A stretch of 64,000 nt of DNA from Maribacter stanieri (GCF_900112245.1 NZ_FOYX01000003.1:1-64000); one strand, 5' to 3'. Counted from the first letter of the stretch, positions 35,201-44,086 are shown. Notes: a model not told the origin generated them from the sequence alone. A program made the numbers and translations.

Positions 35201-35447
35201 CAGGTGTGTCACCACCATCGCACATGTTTCTAATTATAAGTGAATCGTTTGGGTGCCGAAGTTGTAATTCAGTCTCTAGACTGCCATAATTTAGCATTCT
35301 AGAGCCTAAATTGTTTCCTATTAAAACAATGGAAGAATGAGGTGTTATCTGTACTAGCGGTTCTTTGTTTTCGGTACAACTGTAAATCATTAGAATACTA
35401 ATGAATAGCAAGGCTAATCTAAAAGGTAAGGTAAAGATTTTTGTCAT
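32286..35447 (-). CDS. PVC-type heme-binding lipoprotein: SGNH-like, dehydrogenase beta-propeller, HEAT and cytochrome c domains
   Basis: A 1053-residue lipoprotein (lipobox C24, IYSC). Order: an SGNH-hydrolase-like domain (~35-265), an NHL/sugar-dehydrogenase beta-propeller (~365-740), a HEAT-repeat region (~770-905) and a C-terminal cytochrome c domain with C935-I-T-C938-H939 and Met ligands in PMMAF. The PVC-type membrane-bound dehydrogenase family is thought to oxidise sugars or their derivatives and pass electrons to the haem. The SGNH catalytic residues are altered: IGNN (44-47) replaces GDS, and Q243 replaces the block-V His (DGSQ). First gene of the unit with the ThuA gene. Confidence 0.85.
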   Translation of the reverse strand: MTKIFTLPFRLALLFISILMIYSCTENKEPLVQITPHSSIVLIGNNLGSRMLNYGSLETELQLRHPNDSLIIRNMCDGGDTPGFRPHSGRVSPWAFPGAEKFQSELAQNSGSEGVFETPDEWLSRLEADIILAFFGYNESFEGAAGLENYKTELDAFIKHSLSQKYNGSTTPQLVIVSPIAFENISDHVDVPNGDLENENLKLLADAMKAISASNNIPFIDVYNPSKKWFENPETDFTIDGSQLNEEGYNKLAEFLADKLTGNKAIKSEEKRVAVNDAVKEKNFHWHNDYKIPNGVHVFGRRHAPYGPDNYPFEIKKTRQLTTIRDSSIWATAVGNTYDIKSADALTSKLPIVETNYNLGNGEDITHYKYGEEAIETLTVPKGYKVELFASEKEFPNLANPAQISFDNKGRLWVATLPSYPHYKPGDTKPDDKIIILEDTDNDGKADKETVFADKLHLPIGFEFTPEGVYVSQGTNLKLYTDTDGDDKADKVEIVLSGFDDHDTHHAISAFCADPSGAFYMSEGVFLHTNVETSYGPVRATNGGFYRYNPQRKHLERTLQVPIPNPWGIAFDEWGQDFFLHTSGPKVNWMMPSSLKPIYGIASPLTEELVEEAHRVRPTSGMEFISSSHFPDEVQGDMLLANSIGFLGLKQHQMMENGTGYKSKHRQDLITSTDPNFRPVEMEIAPDGSLYVVDWHNVLIGHMQHNARDPLRDHVHGRIYRITYPSRPLVEPAKIDGASIAQLFENLKLPEYRTRYRTRRELRGRNTDEVLGYLNTWVNNLDKDDSNYDHNRLEALWVSWGLNKVDAPLLEALLKSDDHRVRAAVVRVIRYMRHQLNNSQDLLKIAATDKHGRVRLEAITAASWLPKSEGMEILEVARKYPLDEWMQDSFNFAETRLTGNFLEEASEKILASHLKGDDLEVFAKGKKIYETEGYCITCHQEAGTGLQKAGYPTLVGQEWVLGDEERLIKLALHGLYGPMNIMGNHYEGQVPMMAFKGLLKDDEIAAVLTYVRNSFGNKASVIDPNKVKEVRAATKDRNSFYTPDELLNEHPMK

Positions 35448-35491
35448 TATTGAGTATGTTGTTTGAGGTTGGTACCTTTAAATATAGATAT

Positions 35492-35517
35492 AAAAAAACC
35501 ACTCGAAAGTGGTTTTT
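35492..35517 (-). terminator. Terminator after the Gfo/Idh/MocA gene
   Basis: AAAAACCACT (35494-35503), CGAA loop, AGTGGTTTTT (35508-35517); a T-run on the minus strand follows. It separates the Gfo/Idh/MocA unit from the PVC-type gene, so the latter needs its own promoter or read-through. Confidence 0.78.
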
Positions 35518-35535
35518 GTTATTTTACAGTATGAT

Positions 35536-36972
35536 TTAGAAATTTCTATAATCACCTTCTAGAAAAGCATTGGCTTCTTCTTCAGCGAACTTGGCATTTT
35601 CACTGTCCCAATGTAAAACTTGATTTGGGAATCTGCCGGCAATTACACCTAACAAAATAGTTTCCGTTAGTCTAGATGCATATGAAAAAGGTGCGGTGGT
35701 TTTATCGGTGCCCAAACATGCATCTACAAATTGATGATAATGTTTAGGTCCTTCAGTATCATAGTTACGGATAGGTTTGCCCATATTATTGGCTTTTTCT
35801 ACAGCTTCTATTTCTGCAGATATATCTACATATTCACCATCTACTATTTTCTTAGGTAGTTGCATAAAGTGAGGAAGTAATAATCTACCCTTCTCGCCAA
35901 TGAACATAGCCCCTTGGTCTGGTAACGTTCCTTCACCAGCTTCCTTGGTATCTAGAGACATTTTATCTTCCATTGATTCTTTTGAAGTATCTTCGGTAGA
36001 AGTCGTGCTCTTTGCGCCTGGTAATATTAAATCTTCATGATCTTCCGGAGCGCCAGGGCCGTCATACCACACCCATTTTAAAGTTTCTGCAGTATATTCA
36101 GTCTGTGGAAATTCATAGGTTACTACATTTTTCTGCGGAAAACCAAAACCGTTTGGTTCTCTACATTCATTTTTAATGGTTTTTGGAACTTGTAGGTTTA
36201 AAGCATTGTATGGTGTATCAAATATATGAACGCCCATATCCCCTAAGGTTCCACAACCATAGTCTACAAGTTTTCTCCAGTTTCCAGGGTGATAGAAACC
36301 TTCTTTATATGGTCTTTCTGCAGAAGTCCCCAACCATAAATTCCAATCTAATGATTCTGGAATGGGATCTGATCCTGTTGGCTCAGTTCCGTCATATCCC
36401 CAATCTTTTGGTGACCATGCACGTACTGTATGTACTTTTCCAATGATGCCTGATTGTATTAGTAAGGTAGCAAGTTTATAATCATAAAATGAATGTACTT
36501 GAATTCCCATTTGGGTAACCAAACCTTTTTCTTCTGCTAGCTTGTTCATTGCTCTAGCTTCAGATACATAATGGGTAAGTGGTTTTTGACAATAAACTGG
36601 TTTGTCCATTTCCATTGCCATCATTGAAGCTGGTGCATGAGTATGGTCTGGTGTAGAAACGACTACAGCATCTATTTCATCGCCCATTTCTTTTAACATC
36701 ACCCTATAATCTGTATATGTTTTTGCATTTGGATGTAGCTCTTTTGCTGCGGCCAAATTATTAGCATCTACATCACATAATACAGTTACATCAACTTTAG
36801 CATGAGATGAAATTGCTTTCAAATCTTCCGCTCCCATGTTGCCAACACCAATATGTGCCGTACGAAGTCTGGTTAGTTTTTTTTCCTCTTTCTTACATGA
36901 CCAAAGTCCAGAGGGTAATAATACGAATGTGGACAATGCGGCTGCGTTTTTTATAAAATCTCTTTTATTCAT
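35536..36972 (-). CDS. Gfo/Idh/MocA family oxidoreductase, exported
   Basis: A 478-residue NAD(P)-dependent oxidoreductase. The N-terminus (MNKRDFIKNAA) looks like a Tat-type leader but with KR in place of RR, and the LWSC segment ending at C26 could serve as a lipobox, so it is probably exported. Rossmann motif GVGNMG at 42-47, the CQKPLTH motif with catalytic K130, and the DMGVHIFD segment near 250. Residues ~330-375 are a low-complexity acidic insert. Family members oxidise C3 of glycosides to 3-keto sugars. It is 11 bases upstream of nothing else on this strand but follows the DUF1080 gene closely, so the two are co-transcribed. Confidence 0.84.
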   Translation of the reverse strand: MNKRDFIKNAAALSTFVLLPSGLWSCKKEEKKLTRLRTAHIGVGNMGAEDLKAISSHAKVDVTVLCDVDANNLAAAKELHPNAKTYTDYRVMLKEMGDEIDAVVVSTPDHTHAPASMMAMEMDKPVYCQKPLTHYVSEARAMNKLAEEKGLVTQMGIQVHSFYDYKLATLLIQSGIIGKVHTVRAWSPKDWGYDGTEPTGSDPIPESLDWNLWLGTSAERPYKEGFYHPGNWRKLVDYGCGTLGDMGVHIFDTPYNALNLQVPKTIKNECREPNGFGFPQKNVVTYEFPQTEYTAETLKWVWYDGPGAPEDHEDLILPGAKSTTSTEDTSKESMEDKMSLDTKEAGEGTLPDQGAMFIGEKGRLLLPHFMQLPKKIVDGEYVDISAEIEAVEKANNMGKPIRNYDTEGPKHYHQFVDACLGTDKTTAPFSYASRLTETILLGVIAGRFPNQVLHWDSENAKFAEEEANAFLEGDYRNF

Positions 36973-36983
36973 TGGTGTGGTGA

Positions 36984-37781
36984 TTATAGTTTTTTAATTT
37001 TTATGTTGCGGAACCAGATAGGACTGGAATGATCTTGAAAACCAATGTATCCAGTTTTGAACTTGCCATAATCTTCGCTGTTCTTCCATTTGTCCGAATT
37101 CTTTTTTTCGTACCATGCATCGTCCCAAGGAACAAATGAAACTACTTTTTTCCCATTTAACCAGTGCTCAACTTGCTCTGGTGTAAATATGATTCTAGTA
37201 GTGTTCCATTCACCTACTGGGTGTAATATTTTACCTTCTGGGTCTGCAGCATGCATGGCATAGTCAGAAGCAGTTTGTTGTAAAGGTTTAAGCTCTTCCG
37301 GTTTATCAGTATATCCTAAGCTTAAGTTGTAATCGGTTAAATCATGAATACTGGCATAGTTTTCATCATCGATCAATTGATATTCTGGAGATACTTCTGG
37401 TGGACTGTCGTAACCCTCTTTTAAATGGTAGAAAATACCGCTATTGCCACCCTTTGGTAATTTCCATTCTACATACAGTTCAAAATTTTCAAATTCCTCA
37501 TCGCCATATATAATGTCCGTACCGCCGGTATAATCTTGTTCTTTTCCTAACTCTGTGTCAAATTGTAGTTCACCGTCTTTTGCAATCCAGCCAGGGGGTA
37601 ATTCTTTTCCGTTGTATGCGCGCCAGCCTTTCGTAGTTTCGCCATCGAATAAGGTTATCCATTCCCCTTCAGATTTTTGTTCTTTAGCGACCTGCTCTTC
37701 AACTTTTTCTTTTTTTTCTGTTTTGCATGCCGTAGCTAAAACAAGAAATAAAAGAAGCATAGTGTAGGTTGTTTTTTTCAT
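36984..37781 (-). CDS. DUF1080 / 3-keto-disaccharide hydrolase-type lipoprotein
   Basis: A 265-residue lipoprotein (lipobox C19, ATAC) with a concanavalin-like DUF1080 domain (~40-262): the segments WITLFDGETTKGW, ILHPVGEWNTTRI and YIGFQDHSSPIWFRNI are typical. Members of this family cleave 3-keto-glycosides made by Gfo/Idh/MocA enzymes, and the gene next door encodes such an oxidoreductase. The start at 37781 is chosen because it gives a clean signal peptide; an upstream in-frame start (37850) would add 23 atypical residues. First gene of the DUF1080-Gfo/Idh unit. Confidence 0.84.
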   Translation of the reverse strand: MKKTTYTMLLLFLVLATACKTEKKEKVEEQVAKEQKSEGEWITLFDGETTKGWRAYNGKELPPGWIAKDGELQFDTELGKEQDYTGGTDIIYGDEEFENFELYVEWKLPKGGNSGIFYHLKEGYDSPPEVSPEYQLIDDENYASIHDLTDYNLSLGYTDKPEELKPLQQTASDYAMHAADPEGKILHPVGEWNTTRIIFTPEQVEHWLNGKKVVSFVPWDDAWYEKKNSDKWKNSEDYGKFKTGYIGFQDHSSPIWFRNIKIKKL

Positions 37782-37849
37782 TAGTTGATTTGTATATAAG
37801 TTGTTGTTGAATTGTGAAAATGTAAATTTTGCACAGTATGGAAAATACA

Positions 37850-37895
37850 AAAAAAAAGAATGGCGATAAAGGTATTTCCCTATATCGCCATTCTT
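37850..37895 (-). terminator. Terminator after purA
   Basis: Perfect 13-bp stem (37856-37868 with 37883-37895); on the minus strand a run of T follows. It ends the RelA/SpoT-Fur-purA side. Confidence 0.85.
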
Positions 37896-37929
37896 GTAAG
37901 TTGAACAACCTGTTCTGGTCGCTAAATGT

Positions 37930-39201
37930 CTACCTTAGAATTGTTTGAGTTCTGTCTGGTCCTACAGAAACAATTTTAATTGGCACTTCTAATTCTTTTT
38001 CTAGAAAATCTATATACTCATTAAGTGCTTTTGGTAACTGATCAGCAGAAGTCATTTTTGTTAAATCTTCTTTCCAACCATCCATTTCTGAATACACAGG
38101 AGTTACATTTTCCGCTTCAATATTAAAAGGGAAATGCTCTATTTGTTCTCCTTTGTAGTTATAAGCGGTACAAACCTTAAGTTTTTTGAATCCGCTAAGT
38201 ACATCACCTTTCATCATCATTAATTCCGTTACTCCGTTTACACGAACTGCGTATTTTAAAGCAACTAAATCTAACCATCCGCAACGTCTTGGTCTACCGG
38301 TAGTAGCGCCAAATTCATTACCTACACGACCCATAGTCTCACCATCTTCATCAAATAGCTCTGTAGGGAAAGGACCGCTACCAACTCTTGTGGTATACGC
38401 CTTGAAAATACCTTTTACATCTCCAATTTGATTTGGTGCTACCCCTAAGCCTGTACAAGCACCAGCGGCAGTTGTATTAGATGAGGTTACAAATGGATAT
38501 GTTCCAAAATCAATATCTAATAAAGAACCTTGGGCGCCTTCTGCCAATATTTTTTTTCCTGCTTTTTGAGCTTGGTATAAATATTCTTCACTATCAATAA
38601 AAGTTAATTGCTTTAATTCATCTACAGCTTTAAAAAAGTCAGCCTCTAGTTCGGCAAGATCATATTGAATGTCCACATCATAGAAACTGATCATAGCTTC
38701 ATGCTTATTGGCTAAACTGCGATATTTTTCTTTCCAATCGCTTAATTCTAAATCTCCAATACGCATACCGTTTCTGCCGGTTTTGTCCATGTAAGTTGGA
38801 CCAATACCTTTTAACGTAGAACCTATTTTAGCTTTTCCTTTAGATGCTTCTGAAGCGGCATCTAATAATCTGTGTGTAGGTAAAATTAAATGTGCCTTTC
38901 TTGAAATGAATAATTTAGACTTTATATCTAAATTAAATTTCTTTAATGCATCTAATTCTTTTTGGAAAATAACTGGGTCTATAACCACACCGTTACCAAC
39001 TACGTTCACTGCATTTTCATGAAAAATTCCTGAAGGGATAGTGTGTAGAACATGTTTTATTCCGTCGAATTCCAAAGTGTGTCCAGCATTTGGTCCACCT
39101 TGAAAACGAGCAATAATGTCGTAATCTTGAGTTAATACATCAACAATTTTCCCTTTTCCTTCGTCACCCCATTGTAGGCCTAACAATAAATCTACTGCCA
39201 T
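37930..39201 (-). CDS. purA: Adenylosuccinate synthetase
   Basis: 423 residues, the usual length. PurA joins IMP and aspartate with GTP to give adenylosuccinate, the first step to AMP. The N-terminal P-loop-like GDEGKGKIVD and GPNAGHT segments bind GTP/IMP, and the later segments TTGRPRRCGW and SVGPDRTQ are conserved. It follows the Fur-family gene by 25 bases and lies in the order RelA/SpoT-Fur-purA, which is common in flavobacteria and links purine supply with (p)ppGpp control. Confidence 0.93.
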   Translation of the reverse strand: MAVDLLLGLQWGDEGKGKIVDVLTQDYDIIARFQGGPNAGHTLEFDGIKHVLHTIPSGIFHENAVNVVGNGVVIDPVIFQKELDALKKFNLDIKSKLFISRKAHLILPTHRLLDAASEASKGKAKIGSTLKGIGPTYMDKTGRNGMRIGDLELSDWKEKYRSLANKHEAMISFYDVDIQYDLAELEADFFKAVDELKQLTFIDSEEYLYQAQKAGKKILAEGAQGSLLDIDFGTYPFVTSSNTTAAGACTGLGVAPNQIGDVKGIFKAYTTRVGSGPFPTELFDEDGETMGRVGNEFGATTGRPRRCGWLDLVALKYAVRVNGVTELMMMKGDVLSGFKKLKVCTAYNYKGEQIEHFPFNIEAENVTPVYSEMDGWKEDLTKMTSADQLPKALNEYIDFLEKELEVPIKIVSVGPDRTQTILR

Positions 39202-39226
39202 CTAAATATTATATACTTGGTTAGTT

Positions 39227-39697
39227 CTATTTAATTTCTTTTTTGCCTGCGTCTTTAGCAGGAGTATTTTTAGTCCCATAAAAATAAAGGGAGTGTGTGT
39301 TGATTGTAATATCAAAAACCTCTTCTATTGTTTGCTTTATAGATTGTATACGCGGATCACAAAATTCCATTACCTCACCCGTATCTGTTAAAATTACGTG
39401 ATCGTGTTGGCGATCAAAATAAGATTTTTCATATTGCGCCTGATTTTTACCAAACTGGTGCTTGCGAACCAATTTACAATCTAAAAGAAGCTCTATTGTG
39501 TTGTAAAGTGTAGCCCTACTAACGCGATAATTTTTATTCTTCATTTTAATATAAAGTGATTCTATATCAAAATGCTCGTCACTCTCGTAAATTTCTTGAA
39601 GAATAGCGTAGCGTTCAGGTGTTTTTCTATGTCCTTTGTCCTCCAAAAAGGCTGTGAAGACGTTTTTTACAATTTCTTGATTTTTATCAGAAGACAT
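39227..39697 (-). CDS. Fur family transcriptional regulator
   Basis: A 156-residue regulator with an N-terminal winged helix (~15-90, with the [13 protein letters not shown] recognition helix) and a C-terminal dimerisation/metal domain with HDHVIL and EFCD. It has metal ligand histidines but no pair of CxxC motifs, so the structural zinc site of classical Fur is missing, as in several Fur-family subgroups. Whether it senses iron, zinc, manganese or peroxide cannot be told. The lysine-rich tail (KDAGKKEIK) is extra. A TACCTTTG -7 element (39715-39722) precedes it; purA follows. Confidence 0.84.
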   Translation of the reverse strand: MSSDKNQEIVKNVFTAFLEDKGHRKTPERYAILQEIYESDEHFDIESLYIKMKNKNYRVSRATLYNTIELLLDCKLVRKHQFGKNQAQYEKSYFDRQHDHVILTDTGEVMEFCDPRIQSIKQTIEEVFDITINTHSLYFYGTKNTPAKDAGKKEIK

Positions 39698-39714
39698 ATT
39701 TACTTATTAATACA

Positions 39715-39722
39715 CAAAGGTA
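39715..39722 (-). promoter_or_regulatory. -7 promoter element of the Fur-purA unit (TACCTTTG)
   Basis: Exact TAnnTTTG match ending 17 bases before the Fur-family ATG, in the gap after the RelA/SpoT gene. It indicates a promoter internal to the cluster. Confidence 0.55.
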
Positions 39723-39746
39723 CAGTTAAATTTTAATTTCCTTTTT

Positions 39747-41951
39747 CTAAATACGTGTAACTTTATCAATACCGTTGATGTTCATAAGATTATCGGTCAG
39801 CTTTTTTAATACAGCTTTATTTTTGACCACTACGGTAATTTTTCCTTTAAAAGTTCCACCATCGGTACTGAAATTTAAATTTCGCATATTAACATGCATA
39901 ATATCAGATATAACCTCTGTGATATCACTTACTAGTCCTAAGTTGTCAATACCCGTCAATACTATGTCCGCTTGGTATTCTTGTTGCGAAGAATCTATCC
40001 ATTTAGCACTTATAATACGATAGGCATAATTAGATTGTAATGAAATTGCATTAGGGCAATTTTTCTTATGAACTTTAATTCCTTCAGATACACTAACAAA
40101 ACCAAAGACATCGTCCCCAGGAATAGGGTTGCAACATTGAGAAAGTTTATATTCTAATTTTTCTTCTTCTTTACCAAAAACAAGCATATCATATTTAGAT
40201 GTAATTTCATCCTTATTGATATCTTCTTGCGTAGGCGATTTTCGCATTCTGTTCTTAAAGAAGCTAATGAAAGCGTTACTATAAGAAGATGCGAAATCTT
40301 TGAGCATGGTATTATCGATAGAGCCAATGCCCACTCTATAAAATAAGTCTAAACTTGTTTTTAGTTTAAAGAAGGATACCATTTTATTAATGGAATCTTC
40401 GTTAAGCGAAATTTTTTGTGACTTAAGTTTTCTTCGTAATATTTCTTTTCCATCTTCGGCAACAGATTTCTTCTCCTCCCTTAAAACGGATTTAATTTTA
40501 GCTCTTGCTCTGGCAGTGGTTGCATAATCTAACCAGTTTTGATTTGGTTTTGCTTGGTCAGATGTAATAATTTCTACTTGGTCTCCACTAGAAAGTGTCG
40601 TGTTTAAAGGAACCAGTTTTCCATTGACTTTTGCACCTCTGGTTCGCATACCTACTTCAGTATGGATATTAAATGCAAAATCTAACGGTGTAGCGCCTTT
40701 GGGTAAAGATTTTAATTCCCCTTTTGGCGTAAATACAAATATTTCTTTTGAATATAAATTCAGCTTAAACTCTTCAACAAAGTCAACTGCATTGGTATTA
40801 GCATTTTCCAAAGCTTCTTGAAGTTTGTTTAGCCAAACCTCTATACCTTGTTCTTTTTGATCTCCATGTTTGTATTTAAAGTGTGCAGCATAACCTTTTT
40901 CGGCTATTTCATGCATACGTTCACTTCTAATTTGTACTTCTACCCATTTTCCTTTAGGTCCCATTACGGTAATATGCAAGGCTTCATAACCGGTAGATTT
41001 TGGAGACGAAATCCAATCACGTAATCTAACTGGGTTAGGGGTGAAGTGATCTGTTACTATAGAGTAAATCTTCCATGCAAGAAACTTTTCATTCTGTACA
41101 TCAGATTTATAGATAATTCTTATTGCGAATTTGTCATAGATTTCCTCAAAAGTGACATTTTGGGCAATCATCTTTTTACGCATCGAGAAGATAGATTTCA
41201 TCCTCCCTTTAATAATATAATTGAGTCCTTCCTTTTTTAGAGAATTATCAATTGTTCCAGAGAAAGCATCAATATAGGCTTGTTGCTCTTCTTTGCTGTC
41301 CTCTATTTTATCCTTTATGGAATTATAGACTTCAGGTTCCGTATATTTTAGACTTAAATCTTCTAGCTCTGATTTAATATTGTAAAGACCTATTCTGTGT
41401 GCTAAAGGGGCATAAATGTATAAGGTCTCAGAAGCAATTTTAACTTGCTTATGCTCTGGCATGGAGTCCATGGTAAGCATGTTGTGATATCGATCGGCAA
41501 TTTTAATAATGATTACACGTACATCATCATTTAAAGTCAACAACATTTTTCTGAAGTTCTCCGCTTGTTGGGAGATATTCATGTCTTTCTTTAAATGAGA
41601 TATTTTTGTGAGTCCGTCAACAATGCGTGCCACGGTTTCACCGAACATACGGTCAATATCATCTAAAGTGTACTCTGTATCTTCTACGACATCATGTAGT
41701 AATGCAGATGCAATAGATACTGCATCTAAACCAATTTCTGATGCTACTATTTTTGCAACCGCTATAGGATGAAAAATATAGGCTTCTCCAGATTTTCTAC
41801 GTTGATTTTTGTGCGCATCAACAGCTATCTCAAAAGCACTACGTATTAGTTTTTTATCCTCATCCGTTAGGGTTTGGTAGCTAATACGCAATAATTCTTT
41901 GTACTCGTGAGCTATAAGCTTATTTTCTTCTTCTATTGCTGCCTGTGTCAT
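39747..41951 (-). CDS. Bifunctional (p)ppGpp synthetase/hydrolase (RelA/SpoT homologue)
   Basis: A 734-residue RSH protein. The HD hydrolase domain (~45-200) keeps the HDVVEDT motif, so hydrolysis should be active. The synthetase domain (~250-365) has RLRDWISSPK and the EVQIRS catalytic segment. Then come TGS (~400-460, FVFTPKGELKSLP), a helical/Cys-containing region (QCCNPIPGDD, ~600) and a C-terminal ACT domain (~660-734). It makes and degrades the alarmone in response to amino acid starvation. Downstream lie the Fur-family gene and purA. Confidence 0.92.
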   Translation of the reverse strand: MTQAAIEEENKLIAHEYKELLRISYQTLTDEDKKLIRSAFEIAVDAHKNQRRKSGEAYIFHPIAVAKIVASEIGLDAVSIASALLHDVVEDTEYTLDDIDRMFGETVARIVDGLTKISHLKKDMNISQQAENFRKMLLTLNDDVRVIIIKIADRYHNMLTMDSMPEHKQVKIASETLYIYAPLAHRIGLYNIKSELEDLSLKYTEPEVYNSIKDKIEDSKEEQQAYIDAFSGTIDNSLKKEGLNYIIKGRMKSIFSMRKKMIAQNVTFEEIYDKFAIRIIYKSDVQNEKFLAWKIYSIVTDHFTPNPVRLRDWISSPKSTGYEALHITVMGPKGKWVEVQIRSERMHEIAEKGYAAHFKYKHGDQKEQGIEVWLNKLQEALENANTNAVDFVEEFKLNLYSKEIFVFTPKGELKSLPKGATPLDFAFNIHTEVGMRTRGAKVNGKLVPLNTTLSSGDQVEIITSDQAKPNQNWLDYATTARARAKIKSVLREEKKSVAEDGKEILRRKLKSQKISLNEDSINKMVSFFKLKTSLDLFYRVGIGSIDNTMLKDFASSYSNAFISFFKNRMRKSPTQEDINKDEITSKYDMLVFGKEEEKLEYKLSQCCNPIPGDDVFGFVSVSEGIKVHKKNCPNAISLQSNYAYRIISAKWIDSSQQEYQADIVLTGIDNLGLVSDITEVISDIMHVNMRNLNFSTDGGTFKGKITVVVKNKAVLKKLTDNLMNINGIDKVTRI

Positions 41952-41995
41952 ACTAGATTAAAAATAAGATAATCTTATATGATGAGCAACAAAAA

Positions 41996-43228
41996 TTATG
42001 CCTTTAAATTACGTATGCGGTCTATTAACGGTGGATGGGAATAATGCATGAAAACATATGCCGGATGTGGAGTTAAGTTGCTAAGACTGTTTTTTGATAG
42101 CTTCTTCAAAGATGTTACCAATGGTAATGCTGCATAAGTATGCTTTGCATAATCATCTGCTTGGTATTCAAATTTTCTAGAAAAATGGTTCATTAATAGT
42201 CCGGTAATTTCTGAAATAGGACTATATAGTATACCAAAGCCTATTAATGCCGCATGAAAACTAGGTCTATTTACACCGATAGCCAATGAAACTTCTGGGT
42301 TATTAATAAATAAGGATAGAATTAATAGCATTAGACCGGTTAACAGAATTGAAGTAGCCAAATTAAAAATAATGTGCTTTTTCTTATAGTGGCCTATTTC
42401 ATGGGCTAAAACTGCAACAATTTCTTCTTCTTCTAAATCATTGATCAAAGTGTCATACAATGTCACTCTTTTTTCTTTTCCAAATCCTGAAAAATAGGCA
42501 TTGGCTTTTGTAGAGCGTTTAGATCCATTAATGACAAAAATGTTTTGAAGATCAAAACCTACTTGAGCTGCATAATTTTCAATCTTTTCTTTTAGGCTAC
42601 CTGCTTCTAAAGGTTCTTGCTTGTTGAATAACGGTACAATCAACTTGCTATAGAATAAATTCATGAATAAAGTAAAGACTGCAACAAGTGCCCAAGTGTA
42701 AAGCCAAAAGTTTGTTCCTGCCCATTGAAAAAACCAAATAACCAAGGATAAAATGCCCCCGCCAACAACAACCGTCATTGCCCATTGCTTTAGTTTGTCT
42801 ACAAAAAAGGTGGCTTTAGATGTTTTATTAAAACCGAATTTTTCCTCGATTATAAAAGTCTGGTAATATGAAAATGGAATGTTTAGAATATCACTTCCAA
42901 TCATAATAATACCAAAGAAAATTAGTGCTTGAATAATAATGTTTTCACTTTGGCTCTGGGCAATGTTATCTGCCCAAGCAAATCCGCCAAAAAATAAAAA
43001 TAAAAGTATTAGTGTCAATGAAAAGATCGACGTGAAAATGCCAAACTTATAATTGGTTAGTTTGTAATCTTGAGATTTTGCATATTCTTCTAAATTGTAA
43101 ACATCGCTAAGGTCTTTTGGTATTGGGTCTTTAAAACGTTTTGCGTTTAAGTAGTTCATTACCGTTGCAAGAATGAACTCCCCAATTAGAATAAAAAGAA
43201 TGCAATAGAAAACTAGTGATTTATCCAT
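41996..43228 (-). CDS. M48 family metallopeptidase (Ste24/CAAX protease-like)
   Basis: A 410-residue membrane protease with about six to seven helices. The zinc site is the VLAHEIGHYKKKH segment (HExxH, ~residue 270) with the third ligand in FEYQADDYA (~350). The sequence matches the bacterial Ste24-type proteins, long versions of M48 that resemble yeast Ste24, and act in membrane protein quality control. The start is placed at 43228 (MDKSLVFYC), which directly begins the first helix; the upstream in-frame start adds five residues. A single gene between RelA/SpoT and the SpoU gene. Confidence 0.86.
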   Translation of the reverse strand: MDKSLVFYCILFILIGEFILATVMNYLNAKRFKDPIPKDLSDVYNLEEYAKSQDYKLTNYKFGIFTSIFSLTLILLFLFFGGFAWADNIAQSQSENIIIQALIFFGIIMIGSDILNIPFSYYQTFIIEEKFGFNKTSKATFFVDKLKQWAMTVVVGGGILSLVIWFFQWAGTNFWLYTWALVAVFTLFMNLFYSKLIVPLFNKQEPLEAGSLKEKIENYAAQVGFDLQNIFVINGSKRSTKANAYFSGFGKEKRVTLYDTLINDLEEEEIVAVLAHEIGHYKKKHIIFNLATSILLTGLMLLILSLFINNPEVSLAIGVNRPSFHAALIGFGILYSPISEITGLLMNHFSRKFEYQADDYAKHTYAALPLVTSLKKLSKNSLSNLTPHPAYVFMHYSHPPLIDRIRNLKA

Positions 43229-43273
43229 ATAGTGTTGTTCCAAACGGAAATTTCAATAAAAAAAGTATATGTA

Positions 43274-44086
43274 TTAGTTGTTTAATTTACGTTGGCGTTT
43301 GGCTTCAAAGATAAGTATTGCCGCAGATACCGAAACGTTCATAGAATCTATTTCGCCTTCCATTGGTATAATTATGTTTTGGGTAGCATTTTGTAGCCAC
43401 TCATCACTTAAGCCAGAATGCTCGGTGCCTACTACTATTGCAGTTGGTTCTTTAAAATCTACAGTAGTATAATCTTTAGAAGCGGAAAGTGCTGCGCAAA
43501 ATATATTAAACCTTTCTTTTTTTAAATAGGAAATAATTTCCGTTGTACTCCCCATTTTAATAGTTCTGGAAAAAATACAGCCCACACTAGAGCGAATTAT
43601 ATTGGGGTTATATAAATCTGCCTTTGGGTTGGCAATGAAAACAGCATCTAAATTGGCAGCATCTGCAGTTCGTAATAAAGCTCCGATATTGCCGGGTTTT
43701 TCTGGTGCTTCGGCAATTAAAATTAAAGGGTTTTTAGTGTCAAAACTTAGACTTGCAAGTTGGTGGTCTTTACCTTTTACTATAGCTATAACTCCCTCTG
43801 TGGTATCTCGGTATGCTATCTTCTTATACACATCTAAGCTAACAGATATAAGTTTGTCTATGTTGTAAGATTTTAAAATAGTATTGCTTTCAGAATTTTC
43901 TATGATGTCATCACAGTAGAAAACTGTTTCTATCTCATATAAACTATTAAAAGCAATTTGCAATTCACGTAAACCTTCCAGAACAAAAAGACCCGTTTTT
44001 TTACGTTCTCTAGATTTTTCTTTTAATAGTAAAACCTTCTTTATTAGAGGGTTTTGTGTACTGCTTATATGTTTCGTTACTTGCAT
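43274..44086 (-). CDS. TrmH/SpoU family RNA 2'-O-methyltransferase
   Basis: A 270-residue SPOUT methyltransferase. The N-terminal substrate-binding part (~1-100) precedes the knotted catalytic domain with motif 1 PGNIGALLRTADA (~137-149), motif 2 IVVGTEHSGLS (~220) and motif 3 NVSVSAAILIF (~253-263). It methylates a ribose in rRNA or tRNA; the target (for example G2251 or a tRNA) is not decided by sequence. The ATG at 44086 is chosen because the -7 element (44093-44100) overlaps an upstream TTG. Confidence 0.85.
   Translation of the reverse strand: MQVTKHISSTQNPLIKKVLLLKEKSRERKKTGLFVLEGLRELQIAFNSLYEIETVFYCDDIIENSESNTILKSYNIDKLISVSLDVYKKIAYRDTTEGVIAIVKGKDHQLASLSFDTKNPLILIAEAPEKPGNIGALLRTADAANLDAVFIANPKADLYNPNIIRSSVGCIFSRTIKMGSTTEIISYLKKERFNIFCAALSASKDYTTVDFKEPTAIVVGTEHSGLSDEWLQNATQNIIIPMEGEIDSMNVSVSAAILIFEAKRQRKLNN

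Noticed and set aside
32286..35447. The 1053-residue PVC-type protein as a fusion error
   Set aside because: The same domain order is usual for this family and the frame is uninterrupted.
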